A stretch of DNA of 64,000 bases from Blasia pusilla (GCA_050084515.1 CM114275.1:22072001-22136000); one strand, 5' to 3'. Positions 48,181 through 58,687 are shown, numbered from the stretch's first letter. Numbers and translations are program-made. The notes: a model not told the origin generated them from the letters alone.

Positions 48181-48511
48181 TGGGGTAAAGGAGAAATAAA
48201 TTAACGCACGAAATCTTATCGTGGGTCAGCTTCATTGTACAGCCCGAGGGCTTCTGCCTGTACTCTGCGGCACGTTCTTGCCTCATCTTTTCGTAAGCGG
48301 AGTTAGCGAACTCGGGATTTGTTTTGTGTAAGCCTGTAAGGTACTGAGGTGTCTCCTCAGCTCGTAGGCTCCTTCGATAAAGTTTGATGGTGCGGGCGAG
48401 GCGCCCCTCGTACGTGGTGAACTGAATGTGCTCGTGGTGAACTGCTAGGACGTCGACTGGACTCGAGATTTTATTCACTACAAGGGTTTCGGAATCGGAT
48501 TGCGTTTTCAA
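48181..48511 (-). CDS. Possible exon of an unknown protein
   Basis: The minus-strand frame has no ATG at its left end (it opens with TTG AAA ACG). It reads VDVLAVHHEHIQFTTYEGRL, then an Arg/Lys/Glu-rich stretch ending EKMRQERAAEYRQKPSGC. Its composition looks protein-like and less biased than neighbouring frames, but I recognise no family and found no convincing splice sites. It could be chance. Confidence 0.2.
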
Positions 48512-48843
48512 GTCAGAATCCTCTCTCTTCTTCGTGACTCCACGCAGGATGACCTCGTTTCCCAGTGATGTACACGCACAGCAGCCCTGCTCGTGGAGCC
48601 GTGCTTCAAGTGCAGATCTGTCCGGTTACCATCTCCGCTGTCGATCTAAGGCCCTAACCTCTCGTTATTTTCGACTTGTGCCACTGAGATAAGAGGAAAT
48701 GTTTACTTTTTCCCAAATGATATCGCGCTGAGGAAAACATTTTTCTATTCACGAAAGTTAAACTACATTTTGGTTCGAAGATATTTTATTGTAAAAATGA
48801 CTTTAGAGAGGAAGGATAGCATACTGTGATGTTTGACCTTACG

Positions 48844-48866
48844 GTCGTTGAGTACCACTCAACGAC
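48844..48866. repeat. 10-bp perfect inverted repeat, 3-base loop
   Basis: GTCGTTGAGT and ACTCAACGAC flank ACC, about 0.5 kb beyond the GRAS stop codon on the minus strand. No function assigned. Confidence 0.6.
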
Positions 48867-49379
48867 AAGGAATATTTGACAAGAAAAATTGCAAATGGTC
48901 CGAAGTGCATCATCATTGTGCACGGTAGCATATTATGAATTGATTTTCTATAACTTATTCTTCACATCCACAAATGTCATACAATTCTTTTCACAATTTC
49001 ATCTGTATAACCTGCCATGCGTGTGTGGCCTACAAAAAATTGTACAAGAGTCGGGGACTGGGATGTCATTAACAAAAGTTTTAAGTAGATTACTATTAGT
49101 GCTAGTCTGAGAATGTTATCTTACTCCGAAGCACTACCAAGATATTTCAAATCTGTCGTTCTTTCCCTCCGATGTTATCTATAACTCTATACGGTAACTC
49201 CAGAAGAGCAGTTCCATTGCTCTACCCTAGGAGTCACCTCTACCTTACTAGAAAACCAACCCAACCATAGTATATCATAGGTCAAGAAACTGCTTCTCTA
49301 TGGATTGCTACAAGGTTATAAGATATCGCAGCAATCGAACGATGGAGAGATTTCATAACTGCATCATATGCCACTCAGC

Positions 49380-51299
49380 TCACCTTGTTGTGGAATTAGA
49401 GTTCCATGCAGATATGGCAAGCATAGGCTGCTCCTTCCAGAGCAGGATGAGTCGGTGGTCCATGTCTTCAACGCATGAGTACCCACATTCGAAGTATTGA
49501 AGATATGAACGCATCATTGATCGGTTTGTGGAAGAGACGGGGCAGACACTGAAACCAGCGCCTTTTGCCAGAGAGCTCCAGGAACTTGCAGTTTCTCGCA
49601 TTTCTGCTAGGCCCAGACGATTGCGTTGCGCCCTAGAGCAAAATGAGACTACCATGCTCTCAATCCGTTGAGAGAAGAAGTACCTCTCAACTAACGCCCT
49701 AGCAATATCATGATCAGTAAGAGTAGCCTCCAAGGACTCCATCAGCCCACAATAGTACTTCAATCCTTCAAAGAAATCATGGAACGGATCTGGGTTAGCA
49801 CACCAGAGTCTCTCCTCTGCTATAGTCAGCACCTTGGGATGCACCATGCGCGCTCTTGCAAGGAAAGCCTGCACCTCATGCTTGCAATCAGGTGACATAT
49901 GAGGCAGATGGACCATACAGTTCACTACCATGGTTCCTCCACAGCTCGCTGGCCAGGATTCTGAGCTCAGATCCGAGAGCGTGAACACGAACGGGATGCG
50001 CAAGTCTGACGCCAGATCTGTGAGTCGCCTTCCGGTCGCCTCCACGCTGCCCAGGGAATTAATGGATGAATGCTCTCTGTTGAAAGCAGTGATTTGCAAT
50101 TGCGGAGGCCCCCCTGCTCTATTCACTAAATCCACCATAAATGAAGACCACTGCAGCCCTTCCATTATGTCGTAGTCCACCACGTGAACTACTTGCTCTC
50201 CCTCCACAGCTTCCAGCAGAGCTTGATTTGCTGCGAAGTGTGCGAAGCGGATATACGGGTAAACTGTATAAAGCACCTGAAACGCACCCATCAAATGCTC
50301 CTCCCTGATCATCATCAGTGGATCTGCACCTAATCCGACTCTAGTCCTAGAGGATGACGGGAGTGTCATTTGAAAACCTTGGATGAAGTAGCAGGCCACG
50401 CGTTCGATTATGCCCCCGTTGTAAGATACAATTTGCATCAGGCGATCCAAGAGAACTTCCAAAATCGTTTGATTGTCGCTGCAAACCGCTTCCAAGCAGC
50501 CCACCATTAGATGCAGACTCCGCAACCCCAAGAACGATCTATCGTTGTTGAGACCAGACCGCATTCGTAAGAACGCGTCTTCGAAAGGGACGGTGAAACA
50601 GCTCAGAAACTCCTCTCTCACCCGGGTGTGATGAGCAGTCGCCGTAGCTCGGAGCTCCAGCTGATCTAGTGTGGCCTGGACGGCCTCCGGCTCTGGTGTG
50701 GCCCGGACAGGAACAGCCTGAAGCATATCAACCTCCACAGCCTTGAACGACGACGGGTGCGGATTCAATTCATCTAACTCTTCCAGATTCGTTAGGTGAA
50801 TGTAGAAGTCGCATGGACTCGGAACCCAAGTACTCTCATTGTTGTTAAGATTGAAGGTCGGAACCCAGTCATGAGGCGAAGTAGTGAGAGAATCAAAATC
50901 CCTCGAGGTCATCTTAGAAGGATTCAGCGTATTAAGTTCTGAGTCGTTATGGCCACCTTCGAACTCATTATTGTCACGGGTGAGGACCGAGTACGATCTC
51001 GCATGGGGTGGAAGCATCAATGCCATATTATGAAGGCATTCTAAAAACTCAGGCTGAGATCCGGAACCACCGCAGGGATGGGTCTGGGAAGGTTGTAAAG
51101 TGGGCCACGCAAGGCTAGCTAACCAATCTTCCGAAGCCCCATCAAAACCCGCATCGATATTTGGCGATGAAATATCGACTAGAGGAGGCAATGGCATTGC
51201 AACTGGTAGAGCACAGTTCGGATACTGGGAGTCCATAGGAAAGCTGTCTGCCGATCCCCACCACACGCCACTCATTTCGGCTTCCAAGTCTGTTTCCAT
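49380..51299 (-). CDS. GRAS-family transcriptional regulator, NSP2-like
   Basis: An intact intronless frame of 639 codons; an in-frame TAA two codons upstream fixes the ATG at 51299. Residues 1-220 are a variable, acidic N-terminus. The GRAS domain covers about 225-635: leucine heptad I (250-310), the VHIID-type core VHVVDYD at 371-377, followed by IMEGLQWSS, leucine heptad II, the PFYRE region (about 430-550, with MVVNCMVHLPHM) and the SAW region (about 575-632, ending LAISAW). The VVDYDIMEGLQW core is diagnostic of the NSP2 subfamily rather than SCR, SHR or DELLA. Known: NSP2 partners NSP1 in symbiosis signalling and strigolactone biosynthesis control in angiosperms, and occurs in early land plants. 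Inferred: a nuclear co-regulator in mycorrhizal or strigolactone control. Regulation may involve the tandem-repeat leader and its upstream open frames (51345-51750). Confidence 0.9.
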   Translation of the reverse strand: METDLEAEMSGVWWGSADSFPMDSQYPNCALPVAMPLPPLVDISSPNIDAGFDGASEDWLASLAWPTLQPSQTHPCGGSGSQPEFLECLHNMALMLPPHARSYSVLTRDNNEFEGGHNDSELNTLNPSKMTSRDFDSLTTSPHDWVPTFNLNNNESTWVPSPCDFYIHLTNLEELDELNPHPSSFKAVEVDMLQAVPVRATPEPEAVQATLDQLELRATATAHHTRVREEFLSCFTVPFEDAFLRMRSGLNNDRSFLGLRSLHLMVGCLEAVCSDNQTILEVLLDRLMQIVSYNGGIIERVACYFIQGFQMTLPSSSRTRVGLGADPLMMIREEHLMGAFQVLYTVYPYIRFAHFAANQALLEAVEGEQVVHVVDYDIMEGLQWSSFMVDLVNRAGGPPQLQITAFNREHSSINSLGSVEATGRRLTDLASDLRIPFVFTLSDLSSESWPASCGGTMVVNCMVHLPHMSPDCKHEVQAFLARARMVHPKVLTIAEERLWCANPDPFHDFFEGLKYYCGLMESLEATLTDHDIARALVERYFFSQRIESMVVSFCSRAQRNRLGLAEMRETASSWSSLAKGAGFSVCPVSSTNRSMMRSYLQYFECGYSCVEDMDHRLILLWKEQPMLAISAWNSNSTTR

Positions 51300-51344
51300 T
51301 GATTAGAGCCAACCATGCGGAGCTTGAAGATCGATCTGAAGATA

Positions 51345-51750
51345 TGCAGCCGTGGGGCAGAGAAATTATCTCAAGCTCTTGTTCCAGCTCGAGCTGTTGA
51401 TCTTCAGTTACAGACACTGCAAATTCTTCTCCACCAGCAATCCAATCGGGCGAGTTCCTAATATCTAACTCAGACGAGCTGCAGCCATGGGGCGGGGAAA
51501 TTCTCTGAAGCTCGTGTTCCAGCTGGAGCTATTGGTGTTCAGTTAGAGACGCTGCAAATTCTTCTCAACCAACAATGCTAACGAGCCAGTTCCTGATATC
51601 TACTCGGAAGAGTTGAAGCCACGGGGAAGAGAAATTATCTCGAGCTCGTGTTGCAGCTCTTGTATTGATCTTCTGTTAGAGACACTGCAAAATTCCTTTC
51701 CACCAGCAATGGTATCGGGCAAGCTCCCAATATCTAACTCTGAAGCCTAA
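51345..51750. repeat. Three tandem repeats (about 135 bp) in the GRAS leader
   Basis: Copies start near 51345, 51481 and 51615 (spacings 136 and 134). Each contains GCAGCC or GAAGCC, GGGGNAGNGAAATT, a CAGCTCNNGCT-type segment and GACACTGCAAA. On the minus strand the proximal copy encodes MSVTEDQQLELEQELEIISL in an upstream frame (ATG at 51417) that overlaps the GRAS start out of frame; the second copy keeps a similar peptide. Confidence 0.85.
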
Positions 51751-51956
51751 CAACTGGAGACGAAATCTCACTCCAGCAACCCACATTAGTCTGGGATCAA
51801 ACCCTATGCCACGCGCAGGCCCGGCAGGAGCTGGGAGCCCCCAATAAAGGGATTTTGTGATTTTACGATCCGTTGCTACGCCGAGGTCGCTGCTACCAAG
51901 CACCGCAGCAGCTGTTCTCAAATCGAAACCACTCACAGTGTGACCTAATTCGCAAT

Positions 51957-51964
51957 TATATAAT
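51957..51964 (-). promoter_or_regulatory. TATA box of the GRAS gene
   Basis: The minus strand reads GTATTATATAATTGCG. Transcription would start near 51930, giving a leader of about 630 bases that contains all three tandem repeats. Confidence 0.5.
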
Positions 51965-53370
51965 ACACCATTCGAAGCAAGTGCATATCGATAATGCTAC
52001 GAGACGCGAGATTTCTTGAGTCATACGTCGATCGTACGATCCAGATCTACGGAAATCTTTTCATGTGCCATGATTTATGTGGCCGTCGTGTAGTTGCATG
52101 GACGTCGTATCATCACAAAGGACGATATTCAAACAACCCATAACAATATCTTCAATAGAGCGCTTTCTTCAGGAGGCGTGGGATCGCATTTAGGGTTATT
52201 TGCATATTTGTTAACACCACGTAACAAGAAAAAAAATTTGTGTGCCAAATTGGTTTTCAATACATTAAAATAACCTCATGATTTTTGATGTGCCTAATGG
52301 GAAAATGTTTTCTTATTTGCAAGGAAAATATATTTAATATTATTAGTAATTTAATACTAGAAAAAAAATTGGATTTTTGTGTGGGGTATGATTAGTCCTT
52401 CCTCTCGTGCCATGACCTACACTAGTTTATTGTTATACAAGGTCATTCGTCTAAGAATGTGCTATGCAAAATTTTAAAATGTAAGTTTAAGAAATAATGA
52501 AAAATCAGATAAGAATTCAATACAAATTTTATAATATCGCTTCGTACACTTTTTCAACTTTTTCTCTCTTTTCTCTTAGTTGAAAATGAAAATTTCCAAT
52601 TTCAAAATTGGAAAGGAGATAAGAAAAATAAAGAAGAATGAATTGAGAGAACTTTTTTTAACTTAAACTTTTTTTTCAAAATTACTTAATTTTTTAATTT
52701 AATATTTTCTCCTAAAATTTTTTGAAATTAAGAATCAAAAACCCTCCGTCACCTCCCTCAATTCCTTTCCCTTAAATATAGTACCCGAATATATCCTCAG
52801 AGAACATGTGTCAATCCAAGGAGATCCATCCATGTTGTGGGCTATAGGATATTTGCATAATTGAAATATTTATTGCTATCGGGATGGTTTAATTTTCTTA
52901 GCAAGTGTATTTATTTTCAAATTTCACGGGATGATTTTTGCCAAAAAAATAAGGGAAACCACATTGGAATCATAGCTCCCTTCTCCTCTATGCAATGTCC
53001 CTCTTTCTATGGATACACCTTGCTACTTTTCCACTCTCTACCACATTCAATGTTAATTCAATTTATTTACTCAAGACCCCCTTAAATCTTCATGTGTGCA
53101 CAATATTTAGTGCATGAAAACAATAAATAAATTCTCCATGGAGATTTCAATTGAGGGTTTTGGTTATGGAGAAGTAATGTTGTACAAAGAAACCCAAATT
53201 AATTGATGTACTACTAGTAGAATTGGGTAGATTTGTGGCAAGTGCAACTAAATCTTCTCCTCTGAGGATTAGTACTTGTCTATTTTCCTTTTTTTTGGAT
53301 GTTTTCTAATAAATTGATTTATTTTTTGTACAAGCTTCCAAATGAAGAGAGAGGCCTATGAAGGTTTATG
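51965..53370. other. AT-rich intergenic sequence
   Basis: No gene or repeat family recognised. Runs of A and T dominate from 52200 to 52760, and a short palindrome (GAAAATTTCCAATTTC with its partner) lies near 52588. Confidence 0.4.
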
Positions 53371-53399
53371 AAGGTCTAAAGTTCTGGATGATCGTCGTT

Positions 53400-54230
53400 T
53401 AGGTGGTTGGGTCGAGGTCTTAATTGTGGAACTGGAACCTTAGTTTAGGGATTGGTTCTCATTTTTTGAACAAGATCTATGCATAGTTCCAATTGAGGGA
53501 TACTCCTGTCCGAGACCATCTTCCAATTGTCATTTGGAACTAGAGTTCCGATTGACCCTCGTTGTCATTTGTGGAATTGTATCTATAGTTCCGATTGTGA
53601 CTCAAATGTCAATTGGAACTAAGGTTTTGAATGATCATCCTTAAGGTAGGAGTTGGATTCAATTTTCATTTCTTGAACTTGATCTATTGTTTTGATTGCG
53701 AAGTAGTCCTAACATAGGCTAGCGATATCATTTGGAACCAGAGTTCCGAATACTCATCATTTAGGTGGTTGGGTCAAGGTCTTATTTTTAGAATCGGAAC
53801 CCTAGTTTAGGGACCGGATTAGTTCTCATTTCCGAAACTCGATCTATAGTTCCAATTGTGGGGTAGTCTCGTTGGAGTCCATATTCCGGTTATCATTTGG
53901 AACTAGAGTTCCAAATAATCCTCGTTCTCATTTCTGGAACTCAATCTATAGTTATGATTGTGAGATATCAATTGGAACTAGCATTCTAAATGCTCATCGT
54001 TTTGGTAGTTGGATTCACTTCTCATTTCTGGAACTAGATCTATAGTTTGGATTGGCCCTCGTTCATCATTTCTCGAACTGGATTTACAGTTCCAACTTTA
54101 AGATATCAATTGGAACTAGGGTTGCGAATGCTCATTATTTAGGTAGTTGGATTTAGTTTTCATTTCTAGAACTGGATCTATAGTTCCGATTGTGAGGTAG
54201 TCTCAGCGGAGGCCAACAATGTCATTCACT
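53400..54230. repeat. Tandem repeat, about 362-bp period with internal subrepeats
   Basis: TTAGGTGGTTGGGTC, with AAGGTCTTA and GGAACCCTAGTTTAGGGA close behind, recurs at about 53399 and 53761; a third degenerate start is near 54137. Inside each unit GGAACTAGAGTTCC, CTATAGTTCCGATTGTG and TCATTTCTGGAACT are repeated several times. Satellite-like; not coding. Confidence 0.8.
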
Positions 54231-55256
54231 AGAAGGAAACATGTCCATTGCCACTAAAATATACAAGTAGTTTTAGTGCATATGTATAATATACAGCTGA
54301 TGCAACTAGTTTAGTACCCAGTTGCAAAGGACGAGTCATATAGAACTTTAGTTGCAAGCACTCAACTGTATCTTGATGATATGTCTATTGACTAGAATGG
54401 TTTTTTCTACTCATTTTGGACATGAAAAGTGTCTTGTCATCCTTAACATATGTGAGATGTCATTATCAATAGAATGATGTGGCTAACCTCCACGTGAGCC
54501 TACATGTTACTAAATGTAGTCATTTTGAATATGAAGAGGTTATATGGTGATGACACGTGGACCAATTATTTTTATTTGATTATCTAATGTGAACTATCTA
54601 TAGTGTTCGAAGATAAATTTTATCCCATAATTTGCTGACATGTGTGAGGTACGATATCCTCGTGGTGGCATAGTTGTCCTTCTTTGACCAACGAGAGTAC
54701 ACTATAATTAAATATAGTTGCATTCATGGCACTACATAGTATTTTGAAGTACCTCTTAATATTGAGTAATATACATAGTGCTAGTAAATACTACTAGTAA
54801 GGCACTTGTGCGATGCACGGAAAGTAAAAAACTGTTTGAAGTGCTTTTGTTAGTGATGGGATTAATGATGCTCCACAAAAATTCAAATTTTTTTCTTCAT
54901 GCCCATAACATGTGAAATATTTTTTTCTTGTCCAATTACCACATGTCAATAGGGCCTTAAACATGTGTCAATAATAGTTTTTAAAATTGTGTTTAAAATT
55001 TCAAATTTTATTCAATTTTAAAATTTAAGTAGAATTTCCACTTTTTTAAATCTTAAAAGAGTAAAAGAAATTCACCTTTAAATAACAATCTTTGAGCGGG
55101 TAAGAAGAATTCCCGTTATGTGAAAGCTCATTATGCAAAACATTGGCAAAACATAAACGCTTATTGACTTTGTCCCCATTGTGGCAAGTTGTTAAGCAGA
55201 TAGCACTGATGGAGGGCCAAAAGTCCCCAAGAATTCCACTCTGTTGACTATGGACA
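54231..55256. other. AT-rich sequence upstream of the unknown multi-exon gene
   Basis: No gene recognised and no clear promoter. Poly-T/A runs occur at 54880-55060. Confidence 0.35.
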
Positions 55257-55680
55257 ATGGAGTACATCAGCAAAATTCAGTCGGAGGAGGACATTGCAAA
55301 GCTGAAACAGTCGCCAGCGACGGCATCCTACGTCGACAACTTCCCTCCGTTCTATGTTCAACCTTACGCTGAACATGGAACCCAAGCTCTGGTGACGGAA
55401 GAGGACTTGGAAGCGTTGGACACATTCTGGAGGATGGGAAGAGCCATGTAGTTGGATGCGGAATCTCTACTTCTTCATCCAATGTAGGAATCCAATGTAG
55501 TTGGATGCGGAATCTCTACTTCTTCATCTGGGATGGGAACCACAAGTACATGGCATGGACGCAGTTTGCAGAGGAGTGCCCAAATTCATTGGAGGCCCAT
55601 TTCTTTGTGACGGCAGTTGTGCTCCATCCATTTCCTCATCACATGGCAACGGTGGAAATGGCAATGCATACGATGACTAC
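55257..55680 (+). pseudogene. Unknown gene or element, first exon (damaged)
   Basis: MEYISKIQSEEDIAKLKQSP begins a frame that runs to 55451, ending LDTFWRMGRAM and a TAG. A tandem duplication of about 50 bases then occurs (GTAGTTGGATGCGGAATCTC at about 55449 and 55498). Past it, a different frame is clearly coding: WMRNLYFFIWDGNHKYMAWT then QFAEECPNSLEAHFFV, up to ACTAC|GTAAGT at 55680/55681, a consensus 5' splice site. The IWDGNHKYMAW block resembles the DGHHRY box of ParB/sulfiredoxin-fold proteins and blocks I recall in plant transposon-like proteins; this is a resemblance only. The duplication and frameshift mean this copy is broken. Confidence 0.55.
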
Positions 55681-56766
55681 GTAAGTTTCCTCATCCTTAT
55701 GTTTGATTGCTTCAACCCGTCGGAGTCCGACCGGTTCCATAATTGGAAAGCTTGAAGATGGGCAAGAATGATTTGAGTCTCTTGCCCCCATCTTCTTTGA
55801 GATTAAGGTCATAGTCAAGAAAACCATCGGAGTCCGACACGTTGTCTGGTGGCCAAGCACACCACATTAATCCGGGATACTAAAACCAGTCGAACATCGA
55901 CAGGTTGAAAAATGACTACATGATTTATTTGTTCTGCAATCCATTGGACTCCGACGAGTTGCACAATGAGGGGTAAGAAATCATCCGACGCCTTAAAGCA
56001 ACTCGTCGGAGTCCGAAAAATTGTTGGATTGTCCCCTATTTTTTGGATATTTTTGGCCAAAAGCTACCCGTCGGACTCTGATGGGTTTTGCACTTTTTCC
56101 CAAGGGCAAGTCGTCAGAGTTCGACAGCTTTCTTTTAGGCATCCAATTCCAACTTTACAAGGCCATTGCGCAATCCTTCGGAGTCCGATGGGTTGATATG
56201 GGTAGTTTTTATCCAAAAACCTGTCTCGGAATCGAAGTCATTCTACAACCCATCGGAGTCCGACGGGTTGGAACCAAGGAATAGGAGTCATTCTTTGGTT
56301 GCACCAGAGAATCATGAACAGAAAGTGCAACCCGTTGGACTCCGATGGGTTGCAACACTCTTGGGAGATTTCAAGGATGTCCAATGTGTTGGAGTCCGAC
56401 GGGTTACGACAATTGCTTTCACTTGCAGTCTCTTCAACAAAAAGTATATTTTCTGCAACCCATCGGACTTCGACGGGTTGCAACACTTATCTATGTATTA
56501 CCTTTTGGACTCCGATGGGTTGACAGAATTGCGACCCTTCGGACTCCGACGGGTTGGAGGAAATACATTTTTCGTCGAAGAGACTGCAAGTCACAGCGAT
56601 TTTGGCAACACGTCAGACTTCAACGGGTTGGGCATCCTTGAGATCTCCCAAGAGTGTTGCAACCCATCAGAGTCCGATGGGTTGCACTCTCTGTTCATGA
56701 CTCTCTAGTGCAACTAGACGGAAACCGATAGGTTGCAGTATTCTTACCTTGTGTTTGGATTTGCAG
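55681..56766 (+). other. Predicted intron filled with palindromic repeats
   Basis: GTAAGT (55681) and GTGTTTGGATTTGCAG (ending 56766) are good donor and acceptor sites. Splicing joins the upstream frame in phase with VGNVTYHWIQDCDRVKKVL. The 1.09-kb intron carries about 16 palindromes (next entry), so the long frame at 56166-56708 with repeated NPSESDGL is a shadow of the repeats, not a gene. Confidence 0.6.
55713..56738. repeat. Interspersed palindromic repeats, cluster 1
   Basis: About 16 imperfect copies of a palindrome with left arm CAACCCGTCGGA and right arm TCCGACGGGTTG around one central base. Copies start near 55713, 55822, 55937, 55999, 56066, 56107, 56172, 56249, 56325, 56380, 56456, 56501, 56529, 56608, 56660 and 56710. 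The 15-80-base spacers look unrelated; both arms often mutate together. Confidence 0.85.
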
Positions 56767-57154
56767 GATTATATCCGTGGGGAACGTCACCTACCACTGG
56801 ATCCAGGATTGCGACAGGGTCAAGAAGGTGCTTACAATGCACCCAGCATAGTAGAAGGGATTCTTGGGTGACAATGTGGTCGATGAGATGCTGCCGAAGG
56901 GAGCTCAAATAAAGAAGAAGACCTGGGCAAAGTACACTGCAAGCAAGATGCACCGTTACATTGCAATTCTCAACCCCAAACTTGGCCCGGAGTTTTACAA
57001 GGAGCTGAAGGCGATAATCAAGCGCCAGCGGAAGAGAGACAAAGACCCACATGGTTTGAACGGAGAGAAAGTGTCTCTGGACTGTGTGCATAGGTTTGCG
57101 CTGGCTGGCATATCCGAGTTTAGGCAAATCCGATTGATGAAAAGCCCTAGGTGA
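56767..57154 (+). pseudogene. Unknown gene or element, second exon
   Basis: After the acceptor the frame reads VGNVTYHWIQDCDRVKKVLT, two successive TAG codons (56849-56854), then GFLGDNVVDEMLPKGAQ and KKKTWAKYTASKMHRYIAIL, a Lys-rich run ending RKRDKDPHGLNGEK. The composition is protein-like and basic; no family recognised. CCTAG|GTGAAT at 57151/57152 may be the next donor. Confidence 0.45.
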
Positions 57155-57217
57155 ATCGCCCGCGCTAGGCGAATCCGACTCAGACGCTAGGCGAATCCGA
57201 CTTGGTCGGATTCGCCT
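57155..57217. repeat. Short direct and inverted repeats in a probable intron
   Basis: CGCTAGGCGAATCCGACT occurs twice (about 57163 and 57184), and AGGCGAATCCGAC (57189-57201) is exactly inverted at 57205-57217. This palindrome is unrelated to the CAACCCGTCGGA type but again lies in a probable intron of the same gene. Confidence 0.7.
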
Positions 57218-57326
57218 GCGCCTCAGAGCCCTTGAGGGCACTAAGGCGCAGAAGCAGGTGGCACACCACCCTTCGGGAGTTTTAGATCCAGTGATCTCCC
57301 ATTAGCTACGGGAATGGTCACTCTAG

Positions 57327-57931
57327 GACGTGTTGTGCCTTCTCGAGAAGTCCATGATCGTGGATCTACAAGCGGAGTTGAAGAAGATTGAGCCAGTTTC
57401 AGTGGAAGAAAACCTTGAGGCTGCGAAAGACTTTGAACTCTGGCTTGATGATATCAGAGATAAGGCGATGAAAAACCCAAGATTCCGGATGATGTTCAAG
57501 AATTACATCCTCCCTCAAGCAGATTTGGACGAGGAAATAGAGGGGAGAAAAAAGGATTCCGCAAAGAAGAAGCGGGATCTTCAGGAGCAGGCGGCCGAGT
57601 CATCTCGACAAAGAACTGCCCACCGGATGGTGTATAGGTAACTCATAAATTGTGTGAATGCAAATACCTAACGCAATTATCCGGCAGCCAGTAAATTATG
57701 GGCTTCTCCGCCTGATGGAGAGGGATTCTCCATGTACGACATGGAGATGGGACAGGGCATGTCCGACTGGGAGGTAATAAATTATCCAATCTAGTTGGAC
57801 TTCAACAAACCAGAGGACATTACAGAAAAAAATCTACGCGTGGTCTATGATGTAGTGGTCCCTGGTAGGGACGACATTCCGAACTTCGTGAAGCCAGACG
57901 AATTTTTCAAAGGAGATGCAGAGGAGCAAGC
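57327..57931 (+). pseudogene. Unknown gene or element, later exons, cut by gypsy Y
   Basis: CACTCTAG|GAC (57326) may be an acceptor; the frame then reads LLEKSMIVDLQAELKKIEPV and a charged helical region (KKKRDLQEQAAESSRQR) to a stop at 57641 next to GTAACT, a possible donor. A further exon, after TTATCCGGCAG near 57692, reads WASPPDGEGFSMYDMEMGQ and, past a TAG (57792-57794), continues FNKPEDITEKNLRVVYDVV and PNFVKPDEFFKGDAEEQ until the gypsy LTR at 57932 breaks it. The runs of coding-like sequence at four places support a real former gene; the family is unknown. Confidence 0.45.
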
Positions 57932-58546
57932 TGTCGTGCGCATACATATCGCTACACAACATACATCGCTGGTCACATCTACACCACACAACACCGATCT
58001 TCCCGACACACGGGTCGATCCACACATGTACAAAAAATCAACTCATACATATACATGGAGATCACTCAACAAAAATAAAGAGTAGTAAAAACGGCACACT
58101 CGGCCTAAAACTCCACTCCTCAATCTACATCGGCATATCAAGCCTCGTCCACCCTGTGCTATCAAGGAATCCGGATGCTAGCACCCTAGTCCTAGCTCAC
58201 ACACATACAAGGGAGGTGCTCCAACGGCCCAACATGAGAAAGATGGCCTAGGAAAGCCATCTTCCTCTCTTATATAGGTTGGGAAGAGCCAAAAGGCTCA
58301 AACCCCAAAAGTAGCCCTTCCCTTGGTAACCTCGCACGACAGGTTACAGGGCAAAGTGTGTGATCTGGTCAACAAGTCACCCGGTGAAAAGACCTCAACA
58401 TGAAAGTCGCCGAAACGGCGTTCGACGAATGGACCTATCCTCAACCTCATCCGACATTGTGGGACAAAGTTACACTCAAGATAGTCCGTTGGCTCCTACG
58501 CCCTATCCACGATAGATCTCGGCCTATCGGCTACTCAGATGTGACA
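57932..58546 (-). repeat. 3' LTR of gypsy element Y
   Basis: 615 bp; on the minus strand TGTCACATCTGAG to GCGCACGACA. Near-identical in length and ends to the solo LTR at 24818-25435 (618 bp). Confidence 0.85.
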
Positions 58547-58548
58547 GC

Positions 58549-58687
58549 TGTCGTGCGCATACATATCGCTACACAACATACATCGCTGGTCACATCTACA
58601 CCACACAACACCAATCTTCCCGACACACGGGTCGATCCACACATTTACAAAAAATCAACTCATACATATACATGGAGATCACTCAAC
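58549..58687 (-). repeat. Second copy of the LTR tail, just upstream of the 3' LTR of element Y
   Basis: 139 bases identical at all but about two positions to the last 139 bases of the LTR (57932-58070 on the plus strand), two bases away from the LTR start. A purine-rich run (minus strand CTAGGGGGGCGG) lies directly before it. Confidence 0.85.

Noticed and set aside
56166-56708. A 180-codon protein with repeated NPSESDGL units
   Set aside because: The open frame is a by-product of the palindromes, and the same region is open in other frames on both strands. It lies inside a predicted intron.
55713-56738. CRISPR-like array (palindromic repeats with unique spacers)
   Set aside because: Repeats are imperfect, spacers vary from about 15 to 80 bases, there are no cas genes, and the context is a plant intron. 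The resemblance is formal only.
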